This document shows positions 1 through 13,842 of a stretch of DNA of 64,000 nt, in pieces (the first letter of the stretch is position 1; the number at the start of each line of letters is the position of its first letter). The position numbers were made by a program, and so were the translations under genes. Location: the NCBI GenBank assembly GCA_025786725.1, contig JAHLTZ010000037.1, forward strand, positions 62,001 to 126,000, given 5' to 3'. The DNA is from Syncephalis fuscata. Its lineage: Eukaryota; Zoopagomycota; Zoopagomycetes; Zoopagales; Piptocephalidaceae. Below the pieces are notes generated by a model. That model saw only the letters and a program-made list of their open reading frames with translations, did not search any database and had not been told where the DNA came from.

Positions 1-182
1 GTAAATGTAGCAAGATTTGGAAGGTAGTGTGATAAAAGGAAGATTGAAGTGTGATGAGTGCAATGACGTGCATCTCAACTAAAATAGTGTGATTCATACT
101 AAATAACATTAATAACACTGACACTAGCACTGGCAATATTAACAACATTAAACATTAATAACAATTATTATTGAATAGAAGC

Positions 183-885
183 TACTGTACCTTGACTCTT
201 ACATTTCTATTTATCCATTTCATTCCTTCACTTGTAAATACAACTAAACATTCATTTATCACTATAACATGCATAATATTACATCCAACACTAATTGATT
301 CATGTGTAATTATCAATATAATGATGTAATTAGTTGTCTTTATTATTGCTTTAATATATATATTGTCATTATGATATTAATTGTTCAAAATGCCATTTAT
401 TTAGTCAGATTGGCTATAGGAAAATGTCTGTTTAATAAACAACTTTTATAATAATTATATTAATATTGATCTTACATCACAAATATGCCCAAAATACAAT
501 AGTAGAATATTAGAAAATAGAAAAGGCTATTCAGATGCAACAGTCCATGTTGTACATAGATGCAATAGCAACAAATGCAAAATGACATGAAATCAATCAT
601 ATGGCTTTTATTAATATTCGATCAATCTTTCTACACATGGCCAACAACAACAATGATCAACCTCAAATATTTCAATGGAATCAAATAGTATGTTACATTA
701 TTTATTTAAATGTTTAAAATAGCAGCTACTGATACGATGCTCCGTTACATTTTATTTTATGAAAATAATAATGTTACTATATTGCATTAGTGTTTATTGT
801 AAATGATGATTTAAACATAATTCAACTATTCAAATCACTACAATTGATTGCGTAAAATGATTTGCTGTTTTGGTAGATTAGATAT
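183..885 (+). repeat. Dispersed noncoding repeat, copy A
   Basis: This stretch reappears reverse-complemented at about 35310-35978. Long blocks match base for base (for example 600-745 against 35443-35600), broken by scattered substitutions and small indels. Copy A carries about 18 extra AT bases near 343-360. No reading frame of note, no target-site duplication and no terminal inverted repeat is visible at the edges, which I place only to within about 10 bases. It could be a non-autonomous mobile element or a segmental duplicate. The flanks (1-182 and 886-1110) hold nothing else recognisable apart from the leader of the next gene. Confidence 0.85.
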
Positions 886-1110
886 TAACCAAAATGTTTA
901 ATGTTTGAAACACAATCGCATTAACGCGCATAATGCACGCCTAAACACTGACAGGCGTGTGTGTAAACCTTTCTGTTTCCATCTCAGAAACACAACTACT
1001 TGTCGTATTACTGTTATTAGCCAAGTTCACTTACTGGTTAACACCACTTGAATACGCTTTTCCTTGTTCTTCTTCTTCTTCTACTCTATCTTGCGGCTTT
1101 GTTTAGAATA

Positions 1111-4100
1111 ATGAGCCGTCGTCACTACGACCGAGCAAGTCCGACTCAACAACAACAACAACAACAACAACAAATACAGCGCAGCACAGCAACGCAGAAC
1201 AGCAACTACTTAGAACGAAAATCACGGCTTCCGTTAGAGATGTCGGCTCAGGCACCTTCTTTCTTCGATCCTGCCGAATTTACTATTCATTCAACCAATG
1301 AACCTTCCGGTTTAGTGTCATGCCAGTTGCGCACTGATAAATCAGCCACCAATACAGCGGCTAACCACAATAACAGCGAATTTGGAACTGCCAAGGCAGC
1401 TACAAGTACAACAACCGGTCAGAACAAGCGTCAATCTGCGACACCTCCTATTACTTCCTTGGACTATTCACAGAAAAATATACTATCCGAAATATTCAGT
1501 TCACGTAGTGCAAATACCACACCACCTGGTCGTACCAGTAGTGCTTATCGCGACGATAGATCAACTAATACAGCATTAGTCACCCCGGCTACTGCACGCA
1601 CTAATAAAACAGGATTATTTACAGGTGGCTCTAGTGCGGATCAAACGACAAACGGACCTTCACTGCCTGTCTACACTCGACTGCCACGGCATTTCCACGA
1701 TTTGGAATACGACGGCGAGAGTAGTGTTCATTATCGACCACCGTCATCAAATGACGACAAATACTTGACATCTATGCCAATGACACTGATACAGCTTCTA
1801 TTATGGCTCAAACACATCAAAATGCCGAGACTGGTTCATCGGCAAATGTACCACGTACACCAGCAGCAGGTAATATCACCACATTGACAGGAGTGCCAGC
1901 CACGCCTTCATTTATGAAATCGAGTCATATGAGTGCTGGTATGGCCTGGTTAACCAATAACTCAACTGCTGACAATCAGAGTAATTCAAGTGGTGTATCG
2001 GCACCGCCTACTGTACAGAAAACAAAAGCAGCCCAAATGACTCTGAAAGAACAGGAAAAGGTCAGTTAATGAATTAATAGATATTAATCGTATTAATGTT
2101 ACAACGTAGTTATTGGATGAAAGAACTAAAGAATGTTTTAATCTAAAGTTAAAGATTGACAAACTGGAAACATTAATGGCTGATCTTGGCCCACCTGATC
2201 TTCAAAAGGCATTAATTGAAGTAAGTAAATAGATTAATTAGATTAAATAGATTAAATAGATTAAATATAATAATAATGCAATAATGATGTCATAACAATA
2301 ATCATAGAATGCCAATTATCGAGTTAAAGTTCATGAATTAACCTCAGAAGTAGATCGACATCAACAATTGTTATTAGAGGCTAGATGGGCAGTTGAGACA
2401 TTACAGCATCAACAACAAGAATTCGCATCCAATGGACCTGCCTCTATTCCATCTAGCAGTGCTAAAGCAGCATCATGTACTTTGCCACATCGTACCACAG
2501 AGGATATGCGTCGTCAAGAAGAGCAAGAGGCTGAATTAGCCATTACGCGGCGTGAACTGCAACAGCTACGAGAGGACATGGGCGCGGATGGTGTATTAGA
2601 GGAACGACGTCAACGCCAACACGATGCATTAAGACGAGAGAATGATCGTCTACAGCGAGAATTGAATAGTTCACTTGCAGATAGAGAAGTACTTGAACAA
2701 GAATTACGTGAATCAGAAGAAGCGCTAGCAGTATATCAGTCGGAAGCAGAAATAGCCCATGAAGCATTAGGCATGGTAGATTCATTGGAACAAGAGAATC
2801 GGTTTTTACGTGATCAAGTAGCTGAATTGACCCTTGAATTACGTGAAAAGTCCGACGGTGTTGTAGTAGGCATGGGTCTAGATGAACAGGCTGAAATGGG
2901 AGAAACAATCGAAAGATTACACGAGGTAATTATGAATTGAATATAGATAGATATATCTATACTAATGAAAGAATAGCTATTGGAACGGGAACAAGAAGAG
3001 ACGCAGGCAAGAATAAGAGAGCTTGAGCAGAGTCACTGTACTGTATTGGATGAGGCACGAGATGAACTTAATCAAGCAATATTAGAACGGGATGAATTAT
3101 CATACAAGTTAGATATGGTAATAATCCAATTCATTATAATGAACTATAACTAAATGTAGCTGTACATAGAATGAACAGCAAGCTGACCAGTTGAAGGTGT
3201 CATTAAAAGAGATAGCCGATGAGCGAAATCAACTAAGCACAAGCTTTAAATCTGTACAGACAGAGTTGAAACTTTTAAAACAAAAAACGATAAATAATCA
3301 TGAACACCAGTTGTGTAATGAAAAGGAAAAGAGTCTATTGAAGCAATTGGACGAAGCACAGCTACGAAATGATGAACTGGCCGATATATGCAGCAAATTA
3401 GATGATGCAACAAAACAAATGGATGCAGATCTAGATGCAGCATATGAACAGATTCATGAATTGGAAACGCGTCCTTCACCTGAAGAAATGAATGTTAGAG
3501 TAAGTATTACATCAATATATAGCCATTTAATTAATTATTTATTTATTTATTTAATTATAGGAGGAACAAGTTAAAGAATTACAAACTCGTTTACAAAACG
3601 AGAGGATAAATTGAAACGAGAACGTGCAGCAGCTAGAGAGAAATTGGCCGAACTTGTAGATGAACGAGAGTAAGTGGTTATCAATGATATACTAAATAAT
3701 ATTTACTAATAATATTATAGAGCACTTGAACGACGCGTCATATCAATGCAAGAAAGAGACGATCGTATACAACATAGCGCACGTGACTATCTTGAAGAGA
3801 TTAAGGTAGATAGTCAACTATAGAGCGATTAGCACAATAATTCATATTAATATTAATGCTATGATAGACTATTCGACAAACACTATCTAGAAATCCAATT
3901 AATTCCAATGACAACCAAGGCATACAACGATCACTTGATAATGTATTACAGCAACTACGATTAAAACAACAAGAATTGAATGATGCGCAAAATAATCTAC
4001 GTCAAACTGAGGAACAGGTAACATTAATATAGTAGGATAACAGCTATTTATTGACCTTGTATATAGTATTCACAAGAACTTGCCGAATTACGTAAGAAAC

Positions 4101-4651
4101 TACGCAAAAGTGATACATTAGTCAAACAGACACTGGAACAACTTGAGGTATGTATTAATATTTATCACGATACACTTTTACTACATATAATAATTATCCA
4201 TCTATAATAGCTTGTGAATAATAAAAAAGGCGATATTAAGGCCGTATTACAATCCTATGGTAGTTTAGAACAATTGGAAGAAGGCGCGACAGCACCATCG
4301 CCAGTAAATACCACCAATGCTGCTGCCAGTAATACAGCCAATGTACCCACCTTTAGTCAATCAGCCACACATCTTCCAGGTAATAGTAAAAGCGATGCTA
4401 TTAAGCCAAAACCCAATTCACACCGTCGATCAATGAGTTACGTAGCATCAAGTTCATCGACAGGTATGGCTTTTAATACTGTGCCATCTCAAAGAGCGGC
4501 ACCTTTAAGACCATCATTACATCATCGTGGACAAAGCCAAATTCCTTTAGATGATATTGGTGCATCTTATGACATTCGTCGTAGTATGGATGAGAGACCT
4601 ATGCAACAACAGCAACAACAACAACGTAATAACGATAATAGATGGCAATAA
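1111..4651 (+). CDS. CM1 (Cnn_1N) coiled-coil protein, Mto1/Pcp1/centrosomin-like
   Basis: Probable spindle-pole or cytoplasmic MTOC scaffold that tethers the gamma-tubulin complex. Exons: 1111-2060, 2110-2220, 2308-2925, 2977-3117, 3170-3499, 3561-3669, 3721-3805, 3868-4017, 4067-4147, 4211-4651, about 1005 aa. The N-terminus is Ser/Thr/Asn-rich with a Gln tract. The exon 1-2 junction encodes a CM1-like motif (LKEQEK, then LLDERTKECFNLKLKI), the signature of fungal Mto1/Pcp1 and animal centrosomin/CDK5RAP2. The rest is nearly continuous heptad coiled coil with a low-complexity, Gln-rich tail. Two single-base frame breaks (about 1783-1790 and 3595-3600) must be bridged; restoring one base at each makes every intron phase agree. 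The first ATG in frame is 1111; the upstream extension has no ATG. Whether it is the Mto1 or the Pcp1 type cannot be told. Confidence 0.8.
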
Positions 4652-5282
4652 GAATGTCAGCTATTTCACATGACCAATATTAACATTCAATAATGATTAC
4701 TTTTAATACGAGTATTAATACTTTTCTGTATTCTCTATCACATTTATTTACTATAAATAAACTAGTATTGTATTTCAAATAGATTTGTGCATTACATTTA
4801 ATGTTTAATATTTAATTACTAATAATTGTTAAATATATTTATTAGTGACTATAATAACAATAAAATTGTATCAACACTTTACTTTAATTATTTTCAAATA
4901 AAATGACTTTAAAACAAAAGGCCACACTTAATGCACGTGTTAGATGATGACGCAATCGATCGTATTAATAATTTAGTATAGTTTGACATCAATAAATAAT
5001 TGCTCATTTAACATTGACGTATTTACACTTGCCTATTTGTCAAACGAATATTTTATTCACATAGCTGAACTGAATTCCTTGTTCGGTTGTTTATTTGCTG
5101 GTTAGCGGTCTTTGGTTGATATTCTTGGTCTTATTACCATTATTCGCTATTCACGCTTAGGCCTGAGTGCCTTTCAACCTTTATTGCGTCCATTTGTCGA
5201 TACTACGTCAGTTCATCGTTTATTCCGACCAACTCTTTGCTCTTTCCGGCTACAGCAACATCTTATACTAAGATCATTAAGT
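4652..5282. other. Intergenic: 3' end of CM1 gene, promoter of oligopeptidase B
   Basis: Very AT-rich first half with several AATAAA-type words that may serve 3' end formation of the upstream gene. A TGACGT word near 5015 could be an ATF/CREB half site for the downstream gene. No other gene is visible. In-frame codons without an ATG run from 5112 to 5282 ahead of the oligopeptidase start and are read as leader. Confidence 0.5.
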
Positions 5283-7688
5283 ATGACGGCCGACTCGAAT
5301 AGCAAGCCACAGGCGCCAGTGGCCAAAAAAGTAGCGTATGCCCATCATTATCATGGACGTGACTTCCCCGATGACTATCAATGGCTACGCGATGATAAGC
5401 GCGAAAATGAAGAGATGTTGGCGTATATCAAAGCCGAAAACGAGTATGCCGATGCTATACTTAAGCCAAATGAGTCGCTAAAGGATACACTGTACAATGA
5501 ATTCATTGCCCGTCTTAAAGAAGACGACGAAGAAGTGCCAGTGAAGAAAGATAGCTATCTTTACTATTCACGTACCGTTAAGGGAAAACAGTATTGATTC
5601 GTTGTCGTAAAGTTAATGAGCCCGATGCAAAAGAAGAAATTTTACTTGATTTAAATACTATGGGTTTTGATCAAGTTGTACTTGGTACTTACAGTCCTAG
5701 TCCTGATCACGAATGGCTTGCCTACTCACTCGATTTAACGGGCGACGAGAAGTATACCGTCTATTTCAAGAACACAAAAACAAACGAGCTTTTGAAAGAA
5801 ACAATCCCTGATGCTACCAGTGATTTTGCTTGGTCTGCCGATGGCTCTCATGTTTTTTATTCAACTATGGATGATATACTGCGTCCATATCGTGTCTATC
5901 GCCACAAAATAGGCACCACAGTAGAGCAAGATACTTTGCTTATTCAGGAAAATGATACCAAGTTTTCAGTTGATCTTAGCAAGACACGTAGTGGTGACTA
6001 TATCATAGTTGAAATTGGTAGCTCTCAAACCTCGGAGATCTACTATTTAAACGCGCATACGCCAACTGAGGCACTCAAAGTGTTTGAACCACGTCAATTT
6101 GATCGCATTTACACTGTGACCCATTTCAACAATCAATTCCTTATTCTTACCAATTGTTTGGATGGAAATAAGCATCTTAACTCAGTGCTATGCAGCTGTC
6201 CAGTTGATGGTGCTACCGATGCTGCTCATTGGCAAGTAGTACTTGCTCACAATGAACACATTTATCTCGATAATGTAATACCATTTGGCGGCCATGTTGT
6301 CATTGGTGAACGCTCCAATTCATTGCCTCAACTACGTGTACTTGAGCCAAATACTGATGGGCTATTGGTAGCCGGTGCTCCACAGCACTATATCGAGTTC
6401 CCCGAAGTGGCCTATGCCATCCAGATTAATGCATCGGCGCTACCGTATAAGGATAATGTACTTCGCTTTACTTATAGCTCTTTTATTACACCACAATCGG
6501 TATTTGATTACGACTTGGCCACCCGTAATCGTACACTACGCAAACAAACTGAAGTTATTGGATATGATCCATCACTCTATGTTACAGAGCGTATTTTTGC
6601 AGACCGGCCATCCATTTCATCAGAAGATGGCTGTGAAGTTCTGCCAAAGGATATGAAGATTCCCATTACTATTGTTTATCGTCGTGATCAGCTGCGTAAG
6701 GATGGTACAAATCCGGGCTGGCTTTACGGCTATGGTAGCTATGGCGTAACGATAGATGCCAATTTCAAGCAGCCACTAGTCTCTCTATTGGATCGAGGAT
6801 TTATCTATGCTGTGGCACACATTCGAGGTGGAGCTGAATGGGGCCGTGCCTGGTATGAATCTGATGGTAAATTTCTACGTAAGAAGAATACATTCCGCGA
6901 TTTCATTGCTGCAGGCGAAAAGCTATTTGCCGAAAAGTATACACGAGCTGAATTTCTGGCCATTGAAGGCCGTAGTGCTGGTGGCCTATTAATGGGCAGT
7001 GTTGTTAATATGCGTCCAGATTTGGCCAAGGTAGCCATTGCTGGAGGTAAGGGCCAATACAGACATATCATATTATATACATATTTATTTATTTATTTAT
7101 ATTTAAACTCATTAATACTATAGTCCCATTCGTTGATGTTATTAATACAATGATGGACGAATCAATTCCACTAACAGTAAACGAATACGAAGAATGGGGC
7201 AATCCCAACGATAAGGCATACTTTGAATACATGCTTTCATATTCGCCCTACAATAATATTCGTAAAGATGTTAAATATCCAAATCTATTGATTCGTGCCG
7301 GTCTTAACGACCCACGTGTCCAATACTGGGGTAAGTGATTAGCTGGCATAAGTGACAATTGTATTTAATTGATTGTATATAAATAGAACCGGCCAAGTGG
7401 TGTGCTAAACTACGTGAATACAAGGCTGGTCATAACGGCGATAACGACTTGGATCCACATGATATTCTTTTACTTACTAAGATGGGATCTGGACATTGTA
7501 AGTTGTTATACAGTTTAGTTTTATTATTTGTTTATTGATATAATCTATGCTGTTAATTAATAGTTGGATCATCTGGTCGCTACGAGTATCTTAAAGATAC
7601 AGCTATCGACTATGCCTATGTCATTTCAACTATCGAGGCTTCTCGACAATCTATCTTGGCTGATCAATTGAAAAAATCGTCACTTTAA
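5283..7688 (+). CDS. ptrB: Oligopeptidase B (prolyl oligopeptidase family S9A)
   Basis: Serine peptidase that cleaves short peptides after Lys/Arg; probably cytosolic, as the chosen ATG (5283) gives no clear targeting peptide. Exons 5283-7046, 7124-7330, 7387-7497, 7564-7688; about 735 aa, close to the family's 680-720. The N-terminal propeller segment has the typical DDYQWLRDD and the [15 protein letters not shown] region. The C-terminal hydrolase domain has [16 protein letters not shown], the nucleophile in GRSAGG (Ser about 565), Asp in [10 protein letters not shown] (about 651) and His in GHFGSSGR (about 694), with near-bacterial spacing. A single missing base near 5592-5596, in a T run, splits the frame between GKQY and IRCRK; this looks like an assembly deletion. 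Family S9A prolyl oligopeptidase proper is less likely because of the motif set. Confidence 0.9.
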
Positions 7689-7856
7689 AGTAAAAGATAT
7701 CATTTGATTGTAAGCTTAGTCATTTTACCACTATGGTTAATAATACAAATAGCTATAATAAACGATCAAGTAAACATTTAAACAATATAATCATTTGCAC
7801 ATTATTGTGATATCTACTGATTTACAATTTAAAATGGGTATATATGATCATTTTAA

Positions 7857-9375
7857 TTAATTATCTACCATTTCCGTTACTATTTCATTAACGATACGCT
7901 TAATATCCGATTTTACTGGATCCATATCTTGTTTAAATTGTTTGGACAATTTTTCACGTACATTACGAGGCGTCATTGTCTCTAAATCAGACGCTATTTA
8001 CATTTACATATCATTATTATTATTATCATTACTATTTATATGCAAAGCAATACTAATCACTTACTGGATATGATGACGTGTATTGCTTGTCTAAGCGTCT
8101 TCTCGTTTATCGTGCTATTCTTCTCTTGAGCTTTAGTGGTTGACGCTGTCTTTTTACCTCGCTTCTTTCGCATATCCGTAGTCTTTTCCTTCTTTTCCTT
8201 CTTTTCCTCCTTTGTTGCAGTGGTCGACGTTGCACGTTTACCTGGCTTTCTACCTGACTTCTTTCTTTCGGTCACCTTCTCGGTGCCGCTATGCTCATCG
8301 TCGTCATCTACCGTTTCAGAACTTAAACCTTTTTTCGCATTATCAGCTGCAGGTTTTCTTCCTCTTTTAACGACTCTCTTTTTTGCTTTTGGCGCCTCAT
8401 CTTCACTATCACTTCCCTCGTCTTCGACTGGCTTTACTCTATGTCTTTTTTTATTTCCATCAGTGCTTACAGTAGATCTACGTGGTGCGCGTTTCTTCTT
8501 CTCATCGACCGGTTCTGGTTCAATTTTGCGCTATATCTTGCTATTAATACATTGTAATAAAGTGTATTATTTATATACCTGTCTCTTTCGGCTATCCGTG
8601 TTCCAAGGCTTAACTAGAAAGTTATACAGTCGGGCTAGACATTCTGGCTGCACATAAAACATTAGCATATGCAAATCGAATATGATCAAATATACAACTT
8701 ACTTTATTTCTTTTAGCTGGTACGCCAAGTATTAGACACGTTTGGTAGAGTGGATAAAGATACCAGCGTTCTAGCTGCTCCATCAATTGTTTCGCAGCCT
8801 CCTAAATGGAATAGTTAATTGTATGAAATCACAGGATAATAAGCGTATAATTTACCGGCTCGTATTCCTCCGAGTTAGGTGATACTGTGGGTAGACCATT
8901 CCATGCACGGATACCTTGCTTTACAAAATGTGCAGTGCCAGGACGACCGTACAAAGCACGGTGCAATAGCTTAAGTAAATCGTCAGATCCACGCAGTCTA
9001 TCCAATCGGATACATGCTAAATGATGAACTGATCAGTATGACAGATACTTGTAAAAATAACACTGCTCAATACCTTTTTCCATGTCGCCAATAGCAACTC
9101 CGGTGCCCTATTTCATTGCCGACATGCGACGCGTTAATAATAATATTTTACGCTACACGTTTATAATCTAGTATAATTACATTGGGTTCTGCTGGTCTTT
9201 CAGTTTTTATTGGTCTTTTTCTTCTAACGTCAACATACCGGTCAATTGTTTTTCTTTCTCTTGGCTCAAGATCAAGTTCGTCTAAATGACGCATATTAGT
9301 TTGTGCACTGTTCTGTAGATTGATTTGCCAACAGGTCTCGCACTTACTATTACCAAGATAAGCCGGAGAATTCAT
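7857..9375 (-). CDS. DEK: DEK-family chromatin protein
   Basis: Nuclear chromatin and DNA-topology factor by homology. Exons on the complement: 9375-9157, 9107-9074, 9016-8856, 8801-8703, 8647-8579, 8530-8065, 7993-7857; 394 aa, all phases agree. The central part has the SAF/SAP-like DEK core: GTGVAIGDMEK, then LHRALYGRPGTAHFVKQGI, a second helical segment, then LARLYNFLVKPW. A long basic/acidic Lys-rich linker follows (exon 6). The last exon is a DEK_C domain (TPRNVREKLSKQF ... IVNEIVTEM), which binds DNA in human DEK. The N-terminus holds a CxxC (KCETC) of unknown meaning. The donor after exon 1 is gtagcg, an unusual form also used in RPB3 here. It reads away from membrane protein A across a 1.7-kb gap. 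Confidence 0.85.
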
Positions 9376-11092
9376 TGTGAAAAGTTACGCTGGTGCTTTT
9401 TGCAAGAAAAGCTAATGAATATCAATATGGAGAAACAATACACGTAAACAAAAATAGTGGCAATTATTTGGGCCTCTAGTCAAATCTATTGAACTAAATC
9501 AGTGTAACCATTACTACAATGTAAACTTTTTATAGCTACTACCAACACATTGACACTATAGCTGCCTTATGATTATTAAATATCTATAGTTAAAGCAGTA
9601 ATAAATATTAAAAGCTTAAATAAAATAACAATTTACTTGGATATTGTTATTTTAAAAATGTTAGTATTTAATATTATTACAACGTATTTAACCACCATTA
9701 CTGTAATATTGGCCTATCCATTCATGAATCAATAATAAGCGCTTGTATTTAATAATGCGATTGAGGGAATTAGGTTAATTTTTTGAAACAGCATTATTTA
9801 TACATATTTAATCTGTAGTATTCTTATCAAAAAATGCACACGCTTAATGGCACATGCATAATTCGAATGCATTATCTATTGAAATTGTAGCATTCCCATC
9901 TAGAGGTTACTGCCATTGTTATATATATATATTGAATATTGCCGAAGGGAGAAGGGGGGGGGGGGTAAATGGTGCTATAACACTATAATATAGAATTATA
10001 CTAGCTTATTCTATATGAATAAAGATGTAGGCACAATATAGAAAGAAAAAGATTTTAACTTACAACTGTATCTTTAATATAGATAGTAATATAAATAGAG
10101 GATTATAAGGTCGAATGTACAACGTTTACATCAAAACATATTTTTTGGCAATAAATATATCAGCATGTAACAAAAACTAATTTGAAACAGCGCTGTGTGC
10201 TCATCTTTAATACAAAGGATCGACCATTTGAGATTAGCATGCGTGAGGCCATTCTGACACATTTATTCTTAGTATTAGACTGTGTGTCTCGGATGATGGA
10301 TAATGAACACCAGCTGTCGTGCAAAGGAGAATAAATAAAATGTCCTTTAAATGACGCGGTGCTAGTACTATACTAATACGAACATCAGTACTAATTTAAT
10401 ATCAATTGTAGTGGTAGCACTCGTCATCATTGCTATCGTCATCAGCATCATTAACATCAGCATCATCAATGCTGTCGTTGTCGTCAGTATATAAATAATT
10501 AGCTGCCCCTTTAATTATCTACTGGTTTAGTAAAACTCCGCGCTGCTCAGTTGCTCCCGAATCTTATTCATTCACTTTTAAGAGTACGTTATTATTACTA
10601 TTGTTAAGGGGAAACGCTATTACACGGCTACTTTATGACGTGGCCAGTTTATTCTTCTTCATTTTATAGTTACAAATACGTTTGCTCTCCCTTTTTAACC
10701 ATTGTATTTCTATACAGATACTTATTGTTTTCTTTTTTGTCCGTTTGAAGCTAGAATCAGCTTTTTGTTTTGCTCTCATTGTCGTTGTTTTAAATTGATT
10801 ATCCTTATTATCAGTGGTTTATGCCAGTGACAGTCACATCGTTGCATCCATCCTGCAGCAATTATCGTTTCTTGCATACCTTTAGCACACCAACCATTAC
10901 TGCCAACTATTCTGATCGACCTAAAAACGCCTCAAAGCGCTAGGTGTATTAATGGTGGTGGTAGTTCCAGTATTTTTAATTTCTAATCATACAACGAGCC
11001 TTTTCAATGCTAATTGATTTAAAAACTGCTACATTCTTTATTACCTATTTTTATTAACATCTAGATCAATTTATAGACAGTTTATTAAGAAA
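9376..11092. promoter_or_regulatory. Divergent intergenic region, DEK / membrane protein A
   Basis: 1.7 kb with no credible gene. It holds a run of about 12 G at roughly 9954-9965, striking in such AT-rich DNA, and CAT/CTC-like triplet repeats at about 10420-10490. The last 500 bases are T/C-rich and probably form the leader of the downstream gene. Confidence 0.5.
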
Positions 11093-13343
11093 ATGCCAAA
11101 TTGCCGCTGGTTCGGAAAATGGCGGATATTCCCCATTCACGAGCCTAAAATACTAATTGTAGTTCGCTTATTAATTATCTGTTTGTTGGCGACAGTATTC
11201 TTTGCTTACACTGGCTATTTGATTAATCAATGGTACAATCCAGTAATTTTACATCGTAATTACTGGTCACCACGCATATTTTCTGTACCACCAATTTCAC
11301 TTGAAGGAATAAGTGATTTAATGAGAAATGCTACCTGGCAAGCAAGTGCACGATTGGCCAATGGGCCAAATCAATCGTCAAGAATAGATTTGACAAATTA
11401 TCTACGCTGGAGTACTAACCAGGAAAATACAACTCAATTAAACAGTGATAGTAATAACAGTAGTAGTAGTGGCGATACACTTGGTAATAGTATATCGACT
11501 GCACAAATAACACTTCAAGGAGAGGAATGGTGGAAATTTGGCCAAGCAATGACCACGAGCGCCACAGCAAATAAAAATACAAATAACAATGGACAACAGC
11601 CTATTTTTGTGGAAATTGATATCATTGCTACACCACGCGATACAGCAACAGCTACCGTGGCCATAACCGACCAGCCATTACGTTTAATGATACGCGAAAG
11701 CCCACAAACCGCGTCTTTAATAGACTCGACACTTTCCAATCAAATGACCATTGAATGGGCGTCAGCCTACCAAATCCAGTTAACGGATATTCGACATATC
11801 GATCGACGGTCGGTTGAAACGCGCTCGCTTATGGTTGATGGCACGCCCTACGTCGGCCCACCTTCTGATGGTCTTGCTTTGCGTATTCGCCCACGTAATC
11901 CGTTTATTGCAAATGGCCATTTGAATGATGCTGTTAACTCTATGGACGATAAGCATGGCGGCTATATACATGGTAGCCAGGAAAGTAGCGTGTTTACTGC
12001 TGCGCAATTAATCTTAAAGCAACACCGGATCAGTTTATTGTCGAAGTGAGCGAGGATGTACCGCGATTGACTGCACTTGAACTAATTGGTTGTTGGGGCG
12101 GTGTTGGCACGCTTATACTTTTGTTGTACAACTTTTTATTGGGCTCACGACGTTTAAAGCCTTGGGGCGTCGTACAGCGCTATTTATTACCTAATCATAT
12201 GAAGCATGCGGGATTCCTAGCAATCAATGCAGAAGCATCGGGTAATATAGAGCAAGCGAATAGAAAAGCAAGAAATAGAGAGGCTGGTATTATTGGCGTT
12301 GGTCCACCAAGGGCTGAACAAGCACAAGGTAATAAAGTGCCCAATGCTACGGGCTGCATCAATAAACGCTTCTTTCATCCTAACTACAACCGTCCTTATC
12401 CCGATCAGCGTCCTACAAACTCATCGCCACCTGTAACTATATCGGCGGCATCAGCACTGCCACCGCCATTACAGCTACCAGCTAGAATAAATAGAAATGG
12501 AACAGGTGTACAGTCGGACCCGTCAGCCGAATCATGCAGCTGTCCAGCTACAAAGTCGTCGCCGGCCATATCTGTGCACAGTGAACCATGTCGATGGTCG
12601 TCGGCACAGGACCGCCAGCTCTATGAAATCTGTAACAATGAGCGCATTAATCATTACGCACAGAGAGCTGGTCATACTACGCCACGTGAAATAATCGATA
12701 CTGTGCCTGAGATGGCATTTAGTAATCACGGCCATTATCATGGCGGTAATCTTACAAATTATCCATTACAAGGAGTGAGATAGATAGAATAGATCAAGAA
12801 CTGAGGTTGCATTATTCCCCCGATAAAGACTATGATCCAGAGACAAAGTGTATATTTCATTCGCCAGTGGAGAGTCCTCATCGCTCGTCAAATAGTCCGT
12901 CTATAATGGAGGAGCCACCTACACATACGCAATACGAGGAGCCTTATACAGAAACACCAACGGATAGTTTGCGGGCACTACTCGACTCGTTTGTCATGGA
13001 GGTGGCATGGATAAAAGGCTTACGGGAGGAATGGCTGCAGATGCGCCAAGGTATTATGGAGATGTCGTCGCGAACAGTGACTCTTGAAGATTTTCAACAT
13101 CGATTAGAGACGTGTTATCTGGCTCAGAATTCATTTCGCCGCAGGCCGGCTTTTAAAAAAACGATAGCTACTAGTAAAATGACCCAACCATCAAGTCAAT
13201 CCAATGGTCATTCTCGTGTATTCATGGCAGAGCAGGGAGTAGTAGTACCGCCGCCAAATATTGTATCCTATCCTCCGATCGTGACTGGTACCAGTGTTAC
13301 AGCCGCTCTATATGAAGAAGAGTCGAATCATATTTATTTGTGA
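11093..13343 (+). CDS. Two-span membrane protein A, function unknown
   Basis: I do not recognise a named gene. Starts at ATG 11093; intronless; about 750 aa after bridging two single-base breaks (about 12008-12013 and 12770-12778). Residues about 20-44 form a hydrophobic span. About 290 polar, Asn/Ser/Thr-rich residues with potential N-glycosylation sites follow, then a second span (LIGCWGGVGTLILLLYNFLL) and a short basic motif with PWG (RLKPWGVVQRYLLP). A long cytoplasmic-type tail rich in Pro/Ser ends in a predicted helical segment (about 12960-13110). This layout (span, exposed domain, span, PWG motif, helical tail) resembles uncharacterised membrane proteins I associate with Mucoromycota and basidiomycetes. 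Protein B at 30630 has the same layout without the PWG motif. A sensor or wall-anchored role is only a guess. Confidence 0.65.
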
Positions 13344-13842
13344 TCAACTACTCATCTTTAATCTATTTTATTTTTGTAGTATTAAACAACATGATTGTAT
13401 GTAAAATGCAAATTTGTTATTTTAATTATCTTGCTTTAGGTATTTTAATAAATATTTTTAAGTTGATTATTATCAAACGCTATTTTATACAACAATGCTG
13501 TATTAACTAAAATTTAAATTTAATGAAATAATATTGTCATTGGTGTATTTGATAATTATAAATCACTTGATTATTTTTACGCTATATAATCATAACCATA
13601 CATTTCTACTATTAGTAAAAAGTATCTAACGTTTTCTGAATTATAATGCATTACAAAAATCAAGCATAATAGATATCATTATGTTATTAGTGTGACATTG
13701 GTTTATTAATAAAATACCAAGGTATTTAATATAGTCTGTAAATTACTACACAAGCTATAAACTATACGTATACCAAAAGTACCTTGGTAATATAGCCACG
13801 CCTTCAAGTCTTATTCCAAGTCCAGCGTATTGTTTAACATAT
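13344..13842. other. Convergent 3' region
   Basis: Very AT-rich spacer between the tail-to-tail genes at 13343 (+) and 13843 (-). Contains AATAAA-like words; no gene seen. Confidence 0.5.
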
